64,000 nucleotides of DNA, taken from positions 744,001 through 808,000 of the forward strand of contig NZ_FNTG01000001.1 in the NCBI RefSeq assembly GCF_900104795.1, given 5' to 3'. Made by a program: the position numbers and the translations under genes. This document shows, one piece after another, positions 18,071 through 29,600 of the stretch; the first letter of the stretch is position 1; each line of letters opens with the position of its first letter. Origin of the DNA: Burkholderia sp. WP9 (GTDB taxonomy: Bacteria > Pseudomonadota > Gammaproteobacteria > Burkholderiales > Burkholderiaceae). Under the pieces are notes generated by a model that was not told the DNA's origin, searched no databases, and saw nothing but the letters and a program-made list of their open reading frames with translations.

Positions 18071-18405
18071 CGCGCCGTCCTACGACGAGGCCACGAAAGT
18101 ATCGTGTCCCTGAAGCTGGCCCGAGGCGGAATGGTCGCGGACGGCGGGCTTGGTCTTGACTAAACACTACTTCCCCCAGAAACACAGTACCTGCGGCGCG
18201 TTGAATATCCAAATGGCGCCGGCTGCACACTTATACCCGCGCGCAGGGACGTTTTCGCGGAGGGTGAATATCTGCCTTCAATTTACCAGGTCGAGATGTA
18301 AAATCTCCGACGTTCTGTGCCGATAGTTACGGCAACGCCAAAAGCACCGTCCCCGTCGGGCGGCCGGCATACAAGCAACTTGCAGCGGGTATAGGCTCCG
18401 AAAAA
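18071..18405. promoter_or_regulatory. Divergent intergenic region between SIR2-HerA and the type I RM operon
   Basis: A 335-bp region from which two defence operons diverge, so both promoters must lie here or inside the SIR2 5' end. I could not pick out a clear operator. A CGGCAACGCC-type GC-rich stretch at ~18330 and the short TATA-like tract before hsdM are the only features. Confidence 0.35.
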
Positions 18406-20244
18406 ATGAACCAGCAAGCCCTCTCATCCTTCATCTGGTCCGTAGCTGACTTGCTACGTGGGGATTACAAGCAGTCGGAGTACGGACGCGTCATCCTGCC
18501 GTTCACCGTGCTGCGCCGTCTCGATTGCGTACTGGAGCCGACCAAGGCGGTGGTACTTGCTGAATTTGATGCCAAGACCAAAGCCGGGCTGAATCCGGAC
18601 CCCTTCCTCACCCGAAAAGCCGGGCAGTCGTTCTACAACACATCACCGCTTGACCTCGTCAAGCTGCTCGGCGACCAGGACCATATCCGGCAGAACCTTT
18701 ACGCATATATCCAAGCGTTTTCCCCTGCCGCACGCGACATTTTCGAGCGCTTCGATTTCTACACGCAGGTGGAGCGACTGGCGAAGGCCAATCTGCTTTA
18801 CCTGGTCACTGAGAAATTCGCGAATATCGACCTGCATCCGTCCGCCGTCGACAACGCCCAGATGGGGTTGGTGTTCGAGGAGCTCATTCGTAAATTTGCG
18901 GAAATCTCGAACGAGACCGCCGGGGAGCACTTCACCCCGCGGGAGGTTATCCGCCTGATGGTCAACCTGTTGTTCATTGAGGACGACGATGTCCTGGCTC
19001 CCGGCAACGCCGTGGTGCGGACCATCTATGACCCGACAGCCGGTACGGGCGGAATGCTGTCAGTGGCGGGCGAGTATCTGCTTGAACACAATCCGGCCGC
19101 GCGGCTCACCATGTTCGGACAGGAGCTGAATGACGAGTCGTACGCCATCTGTAAGGCGGACATGCTCATCAAAGGGCAGGATGTCGCCAATATTATCGTC
19201 GGCAACACGCTCTCGGACGACGGTCATGGTGGCCGGAAATTTGACTACATGCTGTCCAATCCACCGTTTGGCGTCGAATGGAAGAAGGTCGAGAAAGCTG
19301 TTCGCAAGGAGCATGAGGAAAAGGGCTTCGATGGCCGCTTCGGGCCAGGTCTTCCGCGCGTGTCCGACGGCTCGATGCTTTTTCTGATGCACCTGCTTTC
19401 AAAGATGCGTCCGGCGCAGGATGGTGGCAGTCGCTTCGGCATCGTGCTGAACGGTTCACCGCTCTTCACTGGCGGAGCCGGGTCGGGCGAATCCGAAATC
19501 CGCCGCTACGTGTTGGAGAACGACCTACTGGAAGCAATCATTGGGCTGCCGACCGACATGTTTTACAACACAGGCATCGCGACCTACGTGTGGATTCTGT
19601 CGAATAAAAAACCGCAGAATCGAAAGGGTCGCGTGCAGCTTATCGACGCGTCTAGCTTTTGGCAAAAGATGCGCAAGAGCTTGGGCAGCAAGCGAAAGGA
19701 GATGTCGGACGAGCAGATTGCGACGGTCACCCGGCTCTTCGGAGATTTCGTAGAGGCCGAACTGGCAACCGTGTTCGACGCCGACGGCAAAGAGCTCTCC
19801 CGCTGGGTCGCGCCTGCAGGCGGGCATGTTCCGGAAGTGCCAACGGGCGGAAAGGTGAAATCGGTACCGATTTCGCGGATATTCAAGAACGAAGACTTCG
19901 GCTACACCGCCATTACTGTTGAGCGGCCGCTGCGCGACGACGGTGGGAACGTCATGCTCGGCATGAAGGGTAAGCAGAAAGGCAAGCCGCAACCGGACAG
20001 CGCGTTACGTGATACCGAGAATGTGCCGCTCTCCGAGGACATCGCTACCTACTTCGAAAGGGAAGTTCTGCCACACGCGCCGGACGCCTGGATTGATGAA
20101 GAGAAGAGCAAGGTCGGCTACGAAATTTCGTTCAACCGCCACTTCTACGTATTCGAGCCGCCGCGCGACCTGCACACGATTGATGAGGAACTGAAGACGG
20201 TGTCGGCCAACATCATGAAGATGCTTGAGGAGCTGGCGGAATGA
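18406..20244 (+). CDS. hsdM: Type I restriction-modification methyltransferase subunit
   Basis: A 612-aa N6-adenine methyltransferase. The HsdM N-terminal helical domain ([21 protein letters not shown]) is followed by the SAM-binding motif DPTAGTGGM near residue 209, the catalytic NPPF near 285 and the conserved [14 protein letters not shown] near 382. It forms the M2S methylase with HsdS and the restriction complex with HsdR. Its stop overlaps the hsdS start by 4 bases (ATGA). The C-terminus is longer than in EcoKI, as in other large HsdM types. Confidence 0.95.
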   Translation: MNQQALSSFIWSVADLLRGDYKQSEYGRVILPFTVLRRLDCVLEPTKAVVLAEFDAKTKAGLNPDPFLTRKAGQSFYNTSPLDLVKLLGDQDHIRQNLYAYIQAFSPAARDIFERFDFYTQVERLAKANLLYLVTEKFANIDLHPSAVDNAQMGLVFEELIRKFAEISNETAGEHFTPREVIRLMVNLLFIEDDDVLAPGNAVVRTIYDPTAGTGGMLSVAGEYLLEHNPAARLTMFGQELNDESYAICKADMLIKGQDVANIIVGNTLSDDGHGGRKFDYMLSNPPFGVEWKKVEKAVRKEHEEKGFDGRFGPGLPRVSDGSMLFLMHLLSKMRPAQDGGSRFGIVLNGSPLFTGGAGSGESEIRRYVLENDLLEAIIGLPTDMFYNTGIATYVWILSNKKPQNRKGRVQLIDASSFWQKMRKSLGSKRKEMSDEQIATVTRLFGDFVEAELATVFDADGKELSRWVAPAGGHVPEVPTGGKVKSVPISRIFKNEDFGYTAITVERPLRDDGGNVMLGMKGKQKGKPQPDSALRDTENVPLSEDIATYFEREVLPHAPDAWIDEEKSKVGYEISFNRHFYVFEPPRDLHTIDEELKTVSANIMKMLEELAE

Positions 20245-21527
20245 GCGTGTCGACTTATCCGCAATACACGAACAGTGGGGTCGAATGGCTTGGCGAGGTA
20301 CCGTCGCATTGGAGTATCTCGCCATTCAAGCGCCTTGTAGACATTCAAAACGGAGCAGACCACAAAGCCGTTGAACAGGCAGAGGGGTTTCCAGTCATCG
20401 GTTCCGGAGGTCCGTTTGCCTTTGCATCAGACTATCTGTATGACGGCGAAGCCGTACTGCTTGGTCGCAAAGGGACAATTGACAAACCACTATATGTCAC
20501 GGGCAAGTTTTGGACCGTCGACACGATGTACTGGTCAAAAATCCAACCCGGTGCCTGCGGGAAATTTGCTTACTATACCGCGCTCACAATTCCATTCAAC
20601 TACTACTCAACGAACACTGCGCTCCCAAGCATGACGAAGAGCGCGCTCAACGCCCATTTGATTGCGTGCCCACCACTGGAGGAACAAACCGATATCGCCG
20701 CCTTCCTCGAACGCGAGACTGGCAAGATTGATGCACTGATTGCTGGGCAGGAACAACTTCTCACCCTGCTGGCAGAAAAGCGCCAATCCACCATAGCGCG
20801 CGCCGTGACTCGTGGCCTCAACCCCGATGCGCCCACGAAGGAGACCGGCGTGGCGTGGCTTGGGGAAGTGCCGGCACATTGGGAAATTCGGCGTGTGAAG
20901 TCAGTCAGCGTCTTCACAACTAGCGGACCGCGTGGTTGGTCGGAGCGCATCAGCAACGAAGGAAGTATTTTCGTCCAAAGCGGTGACCTAAATGATGTCT
21001 TGGGCGTTGAATTCGCGAGTACAAAACGCGTAAGTGTCGGCCTTGACGCCGAGGCCGAGCGAACTCGGCTGGCCGATGGTGATGTTGTCGTTTGCATTAC
21101 TGGGGCGAAGACTGGAAACGTTGCGGTATGCGCACGCGTTCCAGAACCTGCGTATGTGAATCAGCATTTGTGTCTTATACGCCCAAGCCCCGAAGTGCTG
21201 CCATTATTTCTGGGGACGTCGCTAAAAAGTGCGATTGGCCAAACGCAATTTGAACTATCGCAATACGGGCTGAAGCAAGGTTTAAGTTTGGAGAATGTGC
21301 GGGAAGCATTGATTGTTCTTCCACCACGAACCGAACAAACATGCATCGTCGATTTTCTTGATGCGGAAACCGCGAAGCTTGACAAGCTCAAAGTCGAGGC
21401 CCAACGCGCCATCGAACTGCTCAAGGAGCACCGTAACGCCCTGATTGCCGCCGCCGTCACCGGCAAAATCGACGTGCGCGGTGCAGTGGCATCGTCTGCC
21501 AACAAAGGTGAGGAACTCGCCGCATGA
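20241..21527 (+). CDS. hsdS: Type I restriction specificity subunit
   Basis: A 428-aa protein with two target-recognition halves. Each half opens with the same signature ([13 protein letters not shown] near residue 12 and [13 protein letters not shown] near 203) and is separated by conserved helices ([18 protein letters not shown] and [15 protein letters not shown]). Two intact halves imply a bipartite DNA target. The start and stop codons overlap hsdM and the DUF262 gene by 4 bases each, so the operon is tightly coupled. The first recognition domain is somewhat AT-richer than the flanks, which is usual for swapped TRDs. Confidence 0.95.
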   Translation: MSVSTYPQYTNSGVEWLGEVPSHWSISPFKRLVDIQNGADHKAVEQAEGFPVIGSGGPFAFASDYLYDGEAVLLGRKGTIDKPLYVTGKFWTVDTMYWSKIQPGACGKFAYYTALTIPFNYYSTNTALPSMTKSALNAHLIACPPLEEQTDIAAFLERETGKIDALIAGQEQLLTLLAEKRQSTIARAVTRGLNPDAPTKETGVAWLGEVPAHWEIRRVKSVSVFTTSGPRGWSERISNEGSIFVQSGDLNDVLGVEFASTKRVSVGLDAEAERTRLADGDVVVCITGAKTGNVAVCARVPEPAYVNQHLCLIRPSPEVLPLFLGTSLKSAIGQTQFELSQYGLKQGLSLENVREALIVLPPRTEQTCIVDFLDAETAKLDKLKVEAQRAIELLKEHRNALIAAAVTGKIDVRGAVASSANKGEELAA

Positions 21528-23389
21528 AGACCATCGATGGCAAAGCCCGCACAGTCAGCGAGGTTCTCAAGGGCAAGCGCTACGGCATCGACTACTATCA
21601 GCGCGAATATCGGTGGCAGCGCAAGCAGGCCAAGGAACTCATTGATGACCTGACCGGCCAGTTCCTGCAGTCGCACCGCGCTGGCAATGCACGTGGCGCG
21701 GTCGCGCAGTACGGCAACTATTTTCTAGGCTCAATCATCCTTAGTGAACGGGACGGGCAACTGTTCATTGTGGATGGTCAGCAACGCCTGACTACGCTAA
21801 CTCTGCTGCTTTTGCTGCTACACCGCCGTCAAGGCGAGCGTCCGGACCGCGTGCACCTGGAAGACCTGATTTACTCGGAGCGCTTCGGCGAACGCGCATT
21901 CAACATCGCAGTTGAAGACCGCCGTGCCATCATGATGGCGCTGTTCAATGGCGAGGTTCCCGACACCAGCGAGGCGTCAGAGTCGGTGCAGACCATCGTC
22001 GCGCGCTACGCCGACCTAGAGGAACTGTTCGACGAACTCGGCGAAGACCTCGATGACGAAGCATTGCCCTACTTCTGCGACTGGCTGAGCGAGAAGGTGT
22101 ACCTCATCGAGATTCGTGCCGCCTCCGACGAGGATGCATATACTATTTTCGAGACGATGAATGACCGGGGCCTGTCGCTCTCGCCGCTGGACATGCTTAA
22201 GGGCTATTTGCTGGCCAACATAAGCGATGTTAGCCAGCGCAACGAGGCGGCGAGGCTTTGGCGCGAACGGGTGGAGGCGCTCCGTAAGCTCGGGAAAGAC
22301 GAGGACACAGACGCAGTGAAAGCTTGGCTGCGTGCCTGCTATGCAAACAGCGTGCGCGAACGCAAGAGTGGGGCAGAGAATAAGGACTTCGAGCGCATCG
22401 GTACCGAGTTTCATCGCTGGGTGGGCGAGCATGCCGAGGCGCTCGGGCTGCACAACAGCGCGGACTATGTCCGCTTCCTGTGCGAAGACTTCGTTTTCTA
22501 CACGCGCCAGTACGAACGCATCCGCAAGGCCTCGCTCAAGCCCGAGGAGGGCTTGGAGCCTGTGTACCACGTCGCCTGCTTCAACTTTAGCCTGCAGTAC
22601 CCGTTGCTATTGGCGCCGCTGCGCGTGACCGATTCGCCTGAGATGGTGATACGCAAGGTGCGCGCCGTGGCCACCTTCCTAGACATCCTGCTCGCGCGCC
22701 GTGCGGTGAACTACCTGAGCATGACTTATGGGGCTATGTCGTACGCTGTGTTCCTCATCCTGCGCGACATTCGCGGCAAAGGTCTGGGTGAATTGGTGAG
22801 TGTCCTTCTGGCAAGGCTCGAAGAACAGGGGTGCGACTTCGACGGTACTAGCGACCGCAAGCGTAACGGCTTCGCCGGGTTCGGGCTCAACCAATGGTCG
22901 ATGCGTTATATCAAAGTGCTGCTTGCGCGCATGACAGCCTTCCTGGAGGCGGCCTCTGGCGTACGCAGCCAGACAAGCGATTTCTTGGTAGAGGGTCGTG
23001 GCCGCTTCGAAATCGAGCATATATGGGCGGACCATCCCGAACGTCACGCTGACGAGTGTGCCTCGCCGGCGGAGTTCGCCGAATGGCGCAACCGATTCGG
23101 TGGCCTTCTGCTGCTGCCCAAGACCTTCAATGCCAGCTACAGCGACCTGCCATACGCCGAGAAGCGGCAACACTACGTGAGTCAGAACCTGCTGGCCCGC
23201 TCGCTGCACGAGCAATGCTACGAGCGACATCCGGGGTTCTTGGCTTATATCCGGGAGCACAGTCTGCTTTTCGAGGCCTTGCCCCAGTTCCGCAAGGAGG
23301 AGATGGAGGCTCGCCAGCGGCTCTATCGCCAGTTGGCAGACCGGGTCTGGGACCCACAGCAACTAACGCGTGAAGCACGGGGGGCCTGA
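21524..23389 (+). CDS. DUF262/DUF1524 (GmrSD-like) protein inside the type I operon
   Basis: A 621-aa protein. The N-terminal DUF262 domain shows YYQREYRWQRKQAKELIDDL and the VDGQQRLTTLTLLL box (about residues 83-96) that binds and hydrolyses nucleotide in the family. The C-terminal DUF1524-type HNH nuclease shows FEIEHIWADHP (about 495), then NRFGGLLLLP and NASYSDLPYAEKR. GmrSD/BrxU proteins cut modified phage DNA. The gene is placed between hsdS and hsdR with 4-base and 1-base overlaps, so it is expressed with the type I enzyme, adding a second, modification-dependent barrier (inference). Confidence 0.85.
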   Translation: MKTIDGKARTVSEVLKGKRYGIDYYQREYRWQRKQAKELIDDLTGQFLQSHRAGNARGAVAQYGNYFLGSIILSERDGQLFIVDGQQRLTTLTLLLLLLHRRQGERPDRVHLEDLIYSERFGERAFNIAVEDRRAIMMALFNGEVPDTSEASESVQTIVARYADLEELFDELGEDLDDEALPYFCDWLSEKVYLIEIRAASDEDAYTIFETMNDRGLSLSPLDMLKGYLLANISDVSQRNEAARLWRERVEALRKLGKDEDTDAVKAWLRACYANSVRERKSGAENKDFERIGTEFHRWVGEHAEALGLHNSADYVRFLCEDFVFYTRQYERIRKASLKPEEGLEPVYHVACFNFSLQYPLLLAPLRVTDSPEMVIRKVRAVATFLDILLARRAVNYLSMTYGAMSYAVFLILRDIRGKGLGELVSVLLARLEEQGCDFDGTSDRKRNGFAGFGLNQWSMRYIKVLLARMTAFLEAASGVRSQTSDFLVEGRGRFEIEHIWADHPERHADECASPAEFAEWRNRFGGLLLLPKTFNASYSDLPYAEKRQHYVSQNLLARSLHEQCYERHPGFLAYIREHSLLFEALPQFRKEEMEARQRLYRQLADRVWDPQQLTREARGA

Positions 23390-26300
23390 TGTCGCTGCAC
23401 CAGGAAGTCCACTTCGAGGGCGAAATCTGCGCTCACTTAGCAGCCCACGGGTGGCTCTATGCCGAAGGCGATGCGGCGCAGTACGACCGGAGCAACGCGC
23501 TTTTCCTGCCCGACCTGCTGGCATGGATTGAGACCACCCAGCCCGACACTTGGCAGCGCCTGACCAAGACCCATGGTACGGCCGTGTGCGAGCGGGTGGC
23601 CGAGCGGGTCCGCAAGAGCATGAACGAGCGTGGCACGCTCGACGTGTTGCGGCGTGGCGTCGAAATGCTTGGGCTGGTAAAGCCTCTGTCGCTGGTGCAG
23701 TTCAAACCGGCGCTTGCCATCAATCCTGTCATCCAGCAGCACTATGCGGCCAACCGTCTTCGCGTGGTCCGGCAGGTACGTCATTCGCCGAACAATCCGC
23801 AGGACGCAGTGGACCTAGTGTTGTTCGTTAACGGCATCCCCGTCGCAACGGCGGAGCTGAAGTCTGATTTCACCCAGAGTGTTCAGGATGCGGTGAATCA
23901 ATACCGCTTCGACCGCAATCCGCATCCGAAGGGCGGGCTCGTTGAACCGTTGTTGAGTTTTCCCGGTGGTGCGCTGGTGCATTTCGCGGTGAGCCAGGGC
24001 GAAGTTATGATGTGCACGCGGCTTGCGGGCCTGTCCACAGTCTTTCTGCCGTTCAACCGGGGCAATCAGGGTGCGGCCGGTAACGTGCCGAATCCCGATG
24101 GCTTCGCCACGGCCTACCTGTGGGAAGAGGTTTGGGCGCGCGATAGCTGGCTCGAGATTCTGGGCCGGTATCTCATCGGCAAACGTGATGACAAGAAGCA
24201 GCCCAAGAATGTTATCTTCCCGCGCTATCACCAACTCGACGTCACCCGCGAGCTGGTGGCGGACGTACTGACCCAGGGTTCCGGCCAGCGCTACCTGATT
24301 CAGCACTCGGCCGGGTCAGGCAAGACCAACTCGATTGCCTGGACCGCGCACTTTCTCGCGGACCTCCATAATGACGAACACAAAAAGATGTTCGACAGCG
24401 TCCTGGTGGTGTCGGACCGCAACGTGCTGGATGCGCAGTTACGGGAAGCCATCTTCGATTTCGAGCGCACCACCGGCGTGGTCGCAACCATCACGAACGA
24501 ACATGGCAGCAAGAGCGCACAGTTGTCGCAGGCGCTGAAGGACGGCAAGAAAATCATCGTCTGCACCATCCAGACCTTCCCGTTTGCCTTGCAGGCAGTG
24601 CAAGAACTTGCGGCAACGGAAGGCAAACGCTTTGCGGTCATTGCCGACGAGGCGCACAGTTCACAGACCGGTGAGGCAGCGGCCAAGCTCAAACAGTTGC
24701 TGTCGGCCGAGGAATGGGCGGAGTTGCAGGACGGCGGCGAAATCGACACCGAAGTGCTGCTTGCCGCGCAGATGGGCGCACGCACCGGCCGCGAAGGGCT
24801 GACTTACGTGGCATTTACCGCGACGCCCAAGCAGAAGACGCTGGAGCTGTTCGGTCGCCCCGGTGCTGACGGTCTGCCGCAGCCGTTCCATGTTTACGGC
24901 ATGCGCCAGGCCATCGAAGAGGGTTTCATCCTCGACGTGCTGAAAAACTACACCACCTACAAGCTCGCGTTCCGGCTTGCCAACAACGGCCAGGAATACG
25001 ACGAGAAGGAGGTTGAACGCAGTGCGGCGATGAAAGGCATCATGCAATGGGTCCGCCTGCATCCGTACAACATCTCGCAGAAGGTGCGCATCGTCGTCGA
25101 GCACTACCGCGAAAACGTGCAGCCACTGCTTGAGGGCAAGGCGAAGGCAATGGTCGTCGTCGGCAGTCGCAAAGAGGCCGTGCGCTGGCAAAAGGCGATT
25201 CGCGCGTACATCGAAAAGCAGAACTACCCGCTTGGGGTACTGGTGGCGTTCTCCGGGGAAATCGACGACGCGGAGAGCTTTCCGACGCCCGTTACGGAAA
25301 CCAGTAAGGAACTGAATCCGGGCCTGAAGGGGCGTGATATCCGCGACGCATTTGCCGAGCCGAACTATCACCTGCTGCTGGTGGCCAACAAATTTCAGAC
25401 CGGTTTCGACCAGCCCTTGCTGTGCGGAATGTACGTGGACAAGATGCTCGGGGGTATCCAGGCGGTGCAAACGCTGTCTCGTCTGAACCGCGCCCACCCC
25501 GGCAAGGATACGACCTACATCCTCGATTTTGTCAACGATGCCGCCGAGGTTCTGAAGGCGTTCAAGACCTACCACGAGACCGCCCAGCTCGAAGCCACCA
25601 CCGACCCAAACCACGTCTTCGACCTGCGCGCCAAGCTTGACGCCAGCGGCCACTATGACGACTTTGAGGTCGACCGCGTGGCAAAGGTTGAGATGGGCCC
25701 GCAGGGGACGCAGGCGCAACTGAGCGCAGCGATTGCGCCCGTCGCAGACAGGCTCCTCAAACGGTACAAGGCTGCGCAGCAAGACAAGATAACGGCGGAA
25801 GCGCAGCATGACCACAAGGCTGCACAGACCGCCAAAGACACGCTGGACGCGCTGGTGCTATTCAAGAACGACATGGGCGCGTTCACGCGTCTCTATGCGT
25901 TCCTGTCGCAAATCTTCGACTACGGCAACACGGATATTGAAAAGCGCTTTCTGTTCTACAAGCGCCTGCTCCCATTGCTGGAATTCGGCCGCGAACGCGA
26001 TACGGTCGACCTGTCGAAGGTCGTGTTGACGCACCACAACCTGAAAAACATCGGCCGGCAAACATTGAGCCTCGGTCAGGGTGAAACTCCGAAGTTGCCG
26101 CCAATGGACGCCGTCGGTAGTGGAGCCGTGCAGGAAAAGGAAAAAGCGCTATTGGAACAAATAATCCAGAAAGTTAACGGTCTGTTCGAGGGTGAACTGT
26201 CGGACGGCGACCAACTCGTCTATGTCAACGGCGTGCTGAAGGGAAAACTGCTGGAAAATGACACGCTCATGCAGCAAGCGATGAGTAACAGCAAGGAGCA

Positions 26301-26496
26301 ATTTGCCAACTCTCCCGACCTTCGGCAAGCGCTTGTACATGCAATCATGGACGCGTTCGAGGCACATAGCGCAATGAGTACGCAGGCACTTGGTTCGGTG
26401 CGCGTGCAGGAAGGCCTGACAGAAATTCTCTTGGGACCTGCTCAGCTTTATGAGGCTTTACGTGCGCGCTCAGAAGGTACGCCAGCGGTACCTTGA
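23389..26496 (+). CDS. hsdR: Type I restriction endonuclease subunit
   Basis: A 1035-aa motor-nuclease. The PD-(D/E)xK nuclease motif is visible as VDLVLFVNGIPVATAELKS (about residues 143-161), and the SF2 translocase has AGSGKT near 307, ADEAHSSQ near 419, a TATP motif near 480, and TGFDQP and QTLSRLNR near 670-700. The C-terminal helical part that binds HsdM is present. Together with HsdM and HsdS it cuts unmodified DNA after translocation. The start codon overlaps the previous stop as TGATG. No disruption is seen, so the system looks functional. Confidence 0.95.
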   Translation: MSLHQEVHFEGEICAHLAAHGWLYAEGDAAQYDRSNALFLPDLLAWIETTQPDTWQRLTKTHGTAVCERVAERVRKSMNERGTLDVLRRGVEMLGLVKPLSLVQFKPALAINPVIQQHYAANRLRVVRQVRHSPNNPQDAVDLVLFVNGIPVATAELKSDFTQSVQDAVNQYRFDRNPHPKGGLVEPLLSFPGGALVHFAVSQGEVMMCTRLAGLSTVFLPFNRGNQGAAGNVPNPDGFATAYLWEEVWARDSWLEILGRYLIGKRDDKKQPKNVIFPRYHQLDVTRELVADVLTQGSGQRYLIQHSAGSGKTNSIAWTAHFLADLHNDEHKKMFDSVLVVSDRNVLDAQLREAIFDFERTTGVVATITNEHGSKSAQLSQALKDGKKIIVCTIQTFPFALQAVQELAATEGKRFAVIADEAHSSQTGEAAAKLKQLLSAEEWAELQDGGEIDTEVLLAAQMGARTGREGLTYVAFTATPKQKTLELFGRPGADGLPQPFHVYGMRQAIEEGFILDVLKNYTTYKLAFRLANNGQEYDEKEVERSAAMKGIMQWVRLHPYNISQKVRIVVEHYRENVQPLLEGKAKAMVVVGSRKEAVRWQKAIRAYIEKQNYPLGVLVAFSGEIDDAESFPTPVTETSKELNPGLKGRDIRDAFAEPNYHLLLVANKFQTGFDQPLLCGMYVDKMLGGIQAVQTLSRLNRAHPGKDTTYILDFVNDAAEVLKAFKTYHETAQLEATTDPNHVFDLRAKLDASGHYDDFEVDRVAKVEMGPQGTQAQLSAAIAPVADRLLKRYKAAQQDKITAEAQHDHKAAQTAKDTLDALVLFKNDMGAFTRLYAFLSQIFDYGNTDIEKRFLFYKRLLPLLEFGRERDTVDLSKVVLTHHNLKNIGRQTLSLGQGETPKLPPMDAVGSGAVQEKEKALLEQIIQKVNGLFEGELSDGDQLVYVNGVLKGKLLENDTLMQQAMSNSKEQFANSPDLRQALVHAIMDAFEAHSAMSTQALGSVRVQEGLTEILLGPAQLYEALRARSEGTPAVP

Positions 26497-26613
26497 ATCG
26501 CAAACGGGGGGCGCTCTGGACCTTGTAGCCCCGGCGGAGGAGCCGCGGCCATTGTTCTTCAGACGACATCTCATCATTATTCATCTAGCTGACAGTGGGT
26601 ATAAGAAAACCAA

Positions 26614-29600
26614 ATGCATATCTTTGAGATTAGTTCGGAGCAAGTCGGCCGCCTGACCGATGGACAACTTACGAGCCTGCTCAACCGGCTTCTAATTCTT
26701 GAAGCAGAGGCTCATGCAATCCCTGTCAACAATATCGAAGTAGGTTTGAACATACGCACAGGAGATGGCGGCGTTGACGCGTCCATCCGATGGGAGGGCG
26801 AGCTACCAATGACTCGCTTTCTCCCGGCGGCGCATGTCGTGTTTCAGTGCAAGGCGGAAGCGATGGGACCCGCAAAATGTGCGGCCGAACTCGTGACGAC
26901 GAGTGGCACGTTGAAACCGTTAGTGGCTGCGTCGCTTGCAGACGGTGCGCTATATGTCTTATTCACGACTGACACAGCTAACGAGAGGCAGAAGAGAGAC
27001 CGTATTGCGGCCATGCGAGCGAAGTTGGTGGAACTCGGGCATCCGAATGCGCCGACGGCTCGCTTGTTCGTCTGGAGTTCGGAGGACATAGCGAGATGGG
27101 CAAACGCTTACCTGCCAGCTATCGTATACGTGCAGGCCGTTACCGGATTCACTTTGCTCCCGGGCTTAAAGACATGGACCGAATGGAATTCGACCGTAGC
27201 CCGGCAATGGCCGTATCATTCAACACGTACCTCCGACGATTTCATTGGAGCGCTTCGAAGGACGCTTGCTGTACCTCGAAATGCAATTCGGCTGAACGGC
27301 CTGCCCGGCTTGGGGAAGACACGGCTGGCGCTAGAGGCCCTCGGACCGTACGACGACGGGCCGGGATTGGCGCCGAAGATTGTCTACTATGACGCGGAAT
27401 ACGCGCAGACGGAATTGACGAAGCACGTGTTCGAGTGGGTCAGGCATGGGCGGTCAGGTATCTTGGTAGTCGACAATTGCCGTCCTGACATTCACCGAAC
27501 GCTCCAGAACGAGATTTTGGCGCCGACTTCAAAGCTCAGCATGCTGACAATCTTCTCAAACCCGTCTGAGGAATTGAGAGATACCACGCAGCTAATCCTG
27601 AGGCCGTGTTCCGAACCTGAGCTTGCCGAGGTCGCCAAGGCGCACACAGCAGGAATGCAGGATTCCGATGCGAACAAGATTGCCCACCTGTCAGGTGGCT
27701 TCATATTTTTTGTCTATCTGCTCTGTGACGCATATTCCAAGCGCCAAGGCCTCGATGATGTGCTCGTTAGGCCAGACGAGTTGCTAAGGTTTCTGTGGGG
27801 AGTGGAGGGTGCCCCGAATGACGAAGCATTACGGGCTATCGAGGCGTGCTCCATATTTGAGAGCGTGGATTTCCATGATGGCGAGACCGGCGAGGCAGCG
27901 TCAGTCGTCGAGATATCGAAGGTAGAAGCCGATGGGTTTTATCGATATGTTCAAGGCTTTGTTCAGCGCGGTATTATCGAGCAGACGGGCCGGTTCATTC
28001 GCGTAAGGCCTCATCCACTCGCGTTGCGATTGTGCCGAAACTGGTGGCAGGGCGTATTACCCAAAAGAGCGCTAGAGATATTTAACGCCATTCCGGAGAC
28101 GATGGTCGATGCTCTTTGCGAGCGACTTCGCATGCTGAACACGCTGCCCGAGGCGAGGGAGGTCACCGCAAAGCTTTGCGAAGCAGCAGCCCCTTTTGGG
28201 CAAGCGGAAGTGCTCTATAGCGTCCGGGGCGCTCGCATTTTCCGCGCATTGGCCGAAGTCAACCCCGAGAGTGCTTGCCGTAGCCTCCATGACATCATAG
28301 AGGCATCCTCGCTCGAAATGTTGCGAGAGGACCGTGCCCCGCGCCGCGAATGGGTCTGGGCACTCACCAAACTCATTTTCCATCGAGAAACTTATTCGCT
28401 CGCGGCGGATACCTTACTAAGGCTCGCGCTCGCCGAAAACGAAAGCTTCTCGAATAATGCGACCGGAACTCTTGTGCAAACTTTTCAGGTCGCTTTGCCG
28501 GGAACGGAGGCGACGCTGGAAGAGCGCGCGATTCTTCTGGAGGAGCTCTTCGCATCGGACGAGCCTTTGACTATAGAGCTCGCGCTATCTGCTGCGGACC
28601 GCGCCTTGCGCGGCGAATACCTGACTCGAACGGGTGGGGCGGAAGACCAGGGCAGCGGTCCACCTTTAGTTGATTACGAACCCACATCGTTTGACGAAGT
28701 TTGCAGCTACTGGCGACGTGTGCTCGCCAGTATCTCAGCATCGGTTGCGAATGGCCGCTGCACTAAAGAGCTGGCACTCCCTGTCTTTGCTAGTCACATA
28801 CGAGGTTTCGTTCGAGCTGGCTCGGATGGCCTGGCAGGGGCGATTATTAGTATGGTGAAGGACTGGGGCGTTCGCCCTTGGGAGGCGGGAATTGACTCCG
28901 TACGAGACGCGTTGCGGTATGACGTTGCAGAAGCAGAGGCTGCCCGCATTGCCATGCTTAACTCATGGATAGCAGACCTGGTACCTGCTAACAATGACAT
29001 TCCCGGGCAGCTACTGCTGTACGTTAGCCATCCCGCATGGTCAGACGTTACTTCAGAGCTTACGGACACGACGGAGAATCAAACGGGCCCCACGCAACGC
29101 AAAGTCCGTGAACTGGCCGAACTGTGTGCGAGCGACTTTGCCAATTGGATGCCATATCTCGACGGTCTCTTCCACGGCGAGCAGCGACTCGGTTTTGCGT
29201 TTGGAACGTATTTGGCTCCCATATTGGCAAAGTGTGAGCGCAATGCATTCCTAGAGTTTGTGCTGCGAATACTGAAGGAGGCAAACGACACCACGACAAA
29301 TATTAGCTTGCTCTGTGGGTTTGCGCAGGCGACCTCAGATGTGGACCGTTCGTGGACGGAATGGATGGTGGAGCAGTTCCTTTCAGACCATGACATTCAG
29401 CGGTACGCGGTGGATATCCTCAGTAGCGTATCGCCGAACTTAAATACCCTGATGAGGCTGGTCCGGTTGGTTAAGGATGGTGAGGTAGATGCATCCTCAT
29501 TGCAGCGACTCGCTTTTGGCCGTTCATTGCAACATCTATCGGCAAGTGATATATCGCAGTTGATAGTCGCACTCGGCGGTTTGAGTGACGAAGCCGCATG

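Noticed and set aside
24661..25815. A 384-codon minus-strand frame inside hsdR
   Set aside because: Antisense shadow of a well-defined gene, with a biased composition typical of GC-rich reverse frames.
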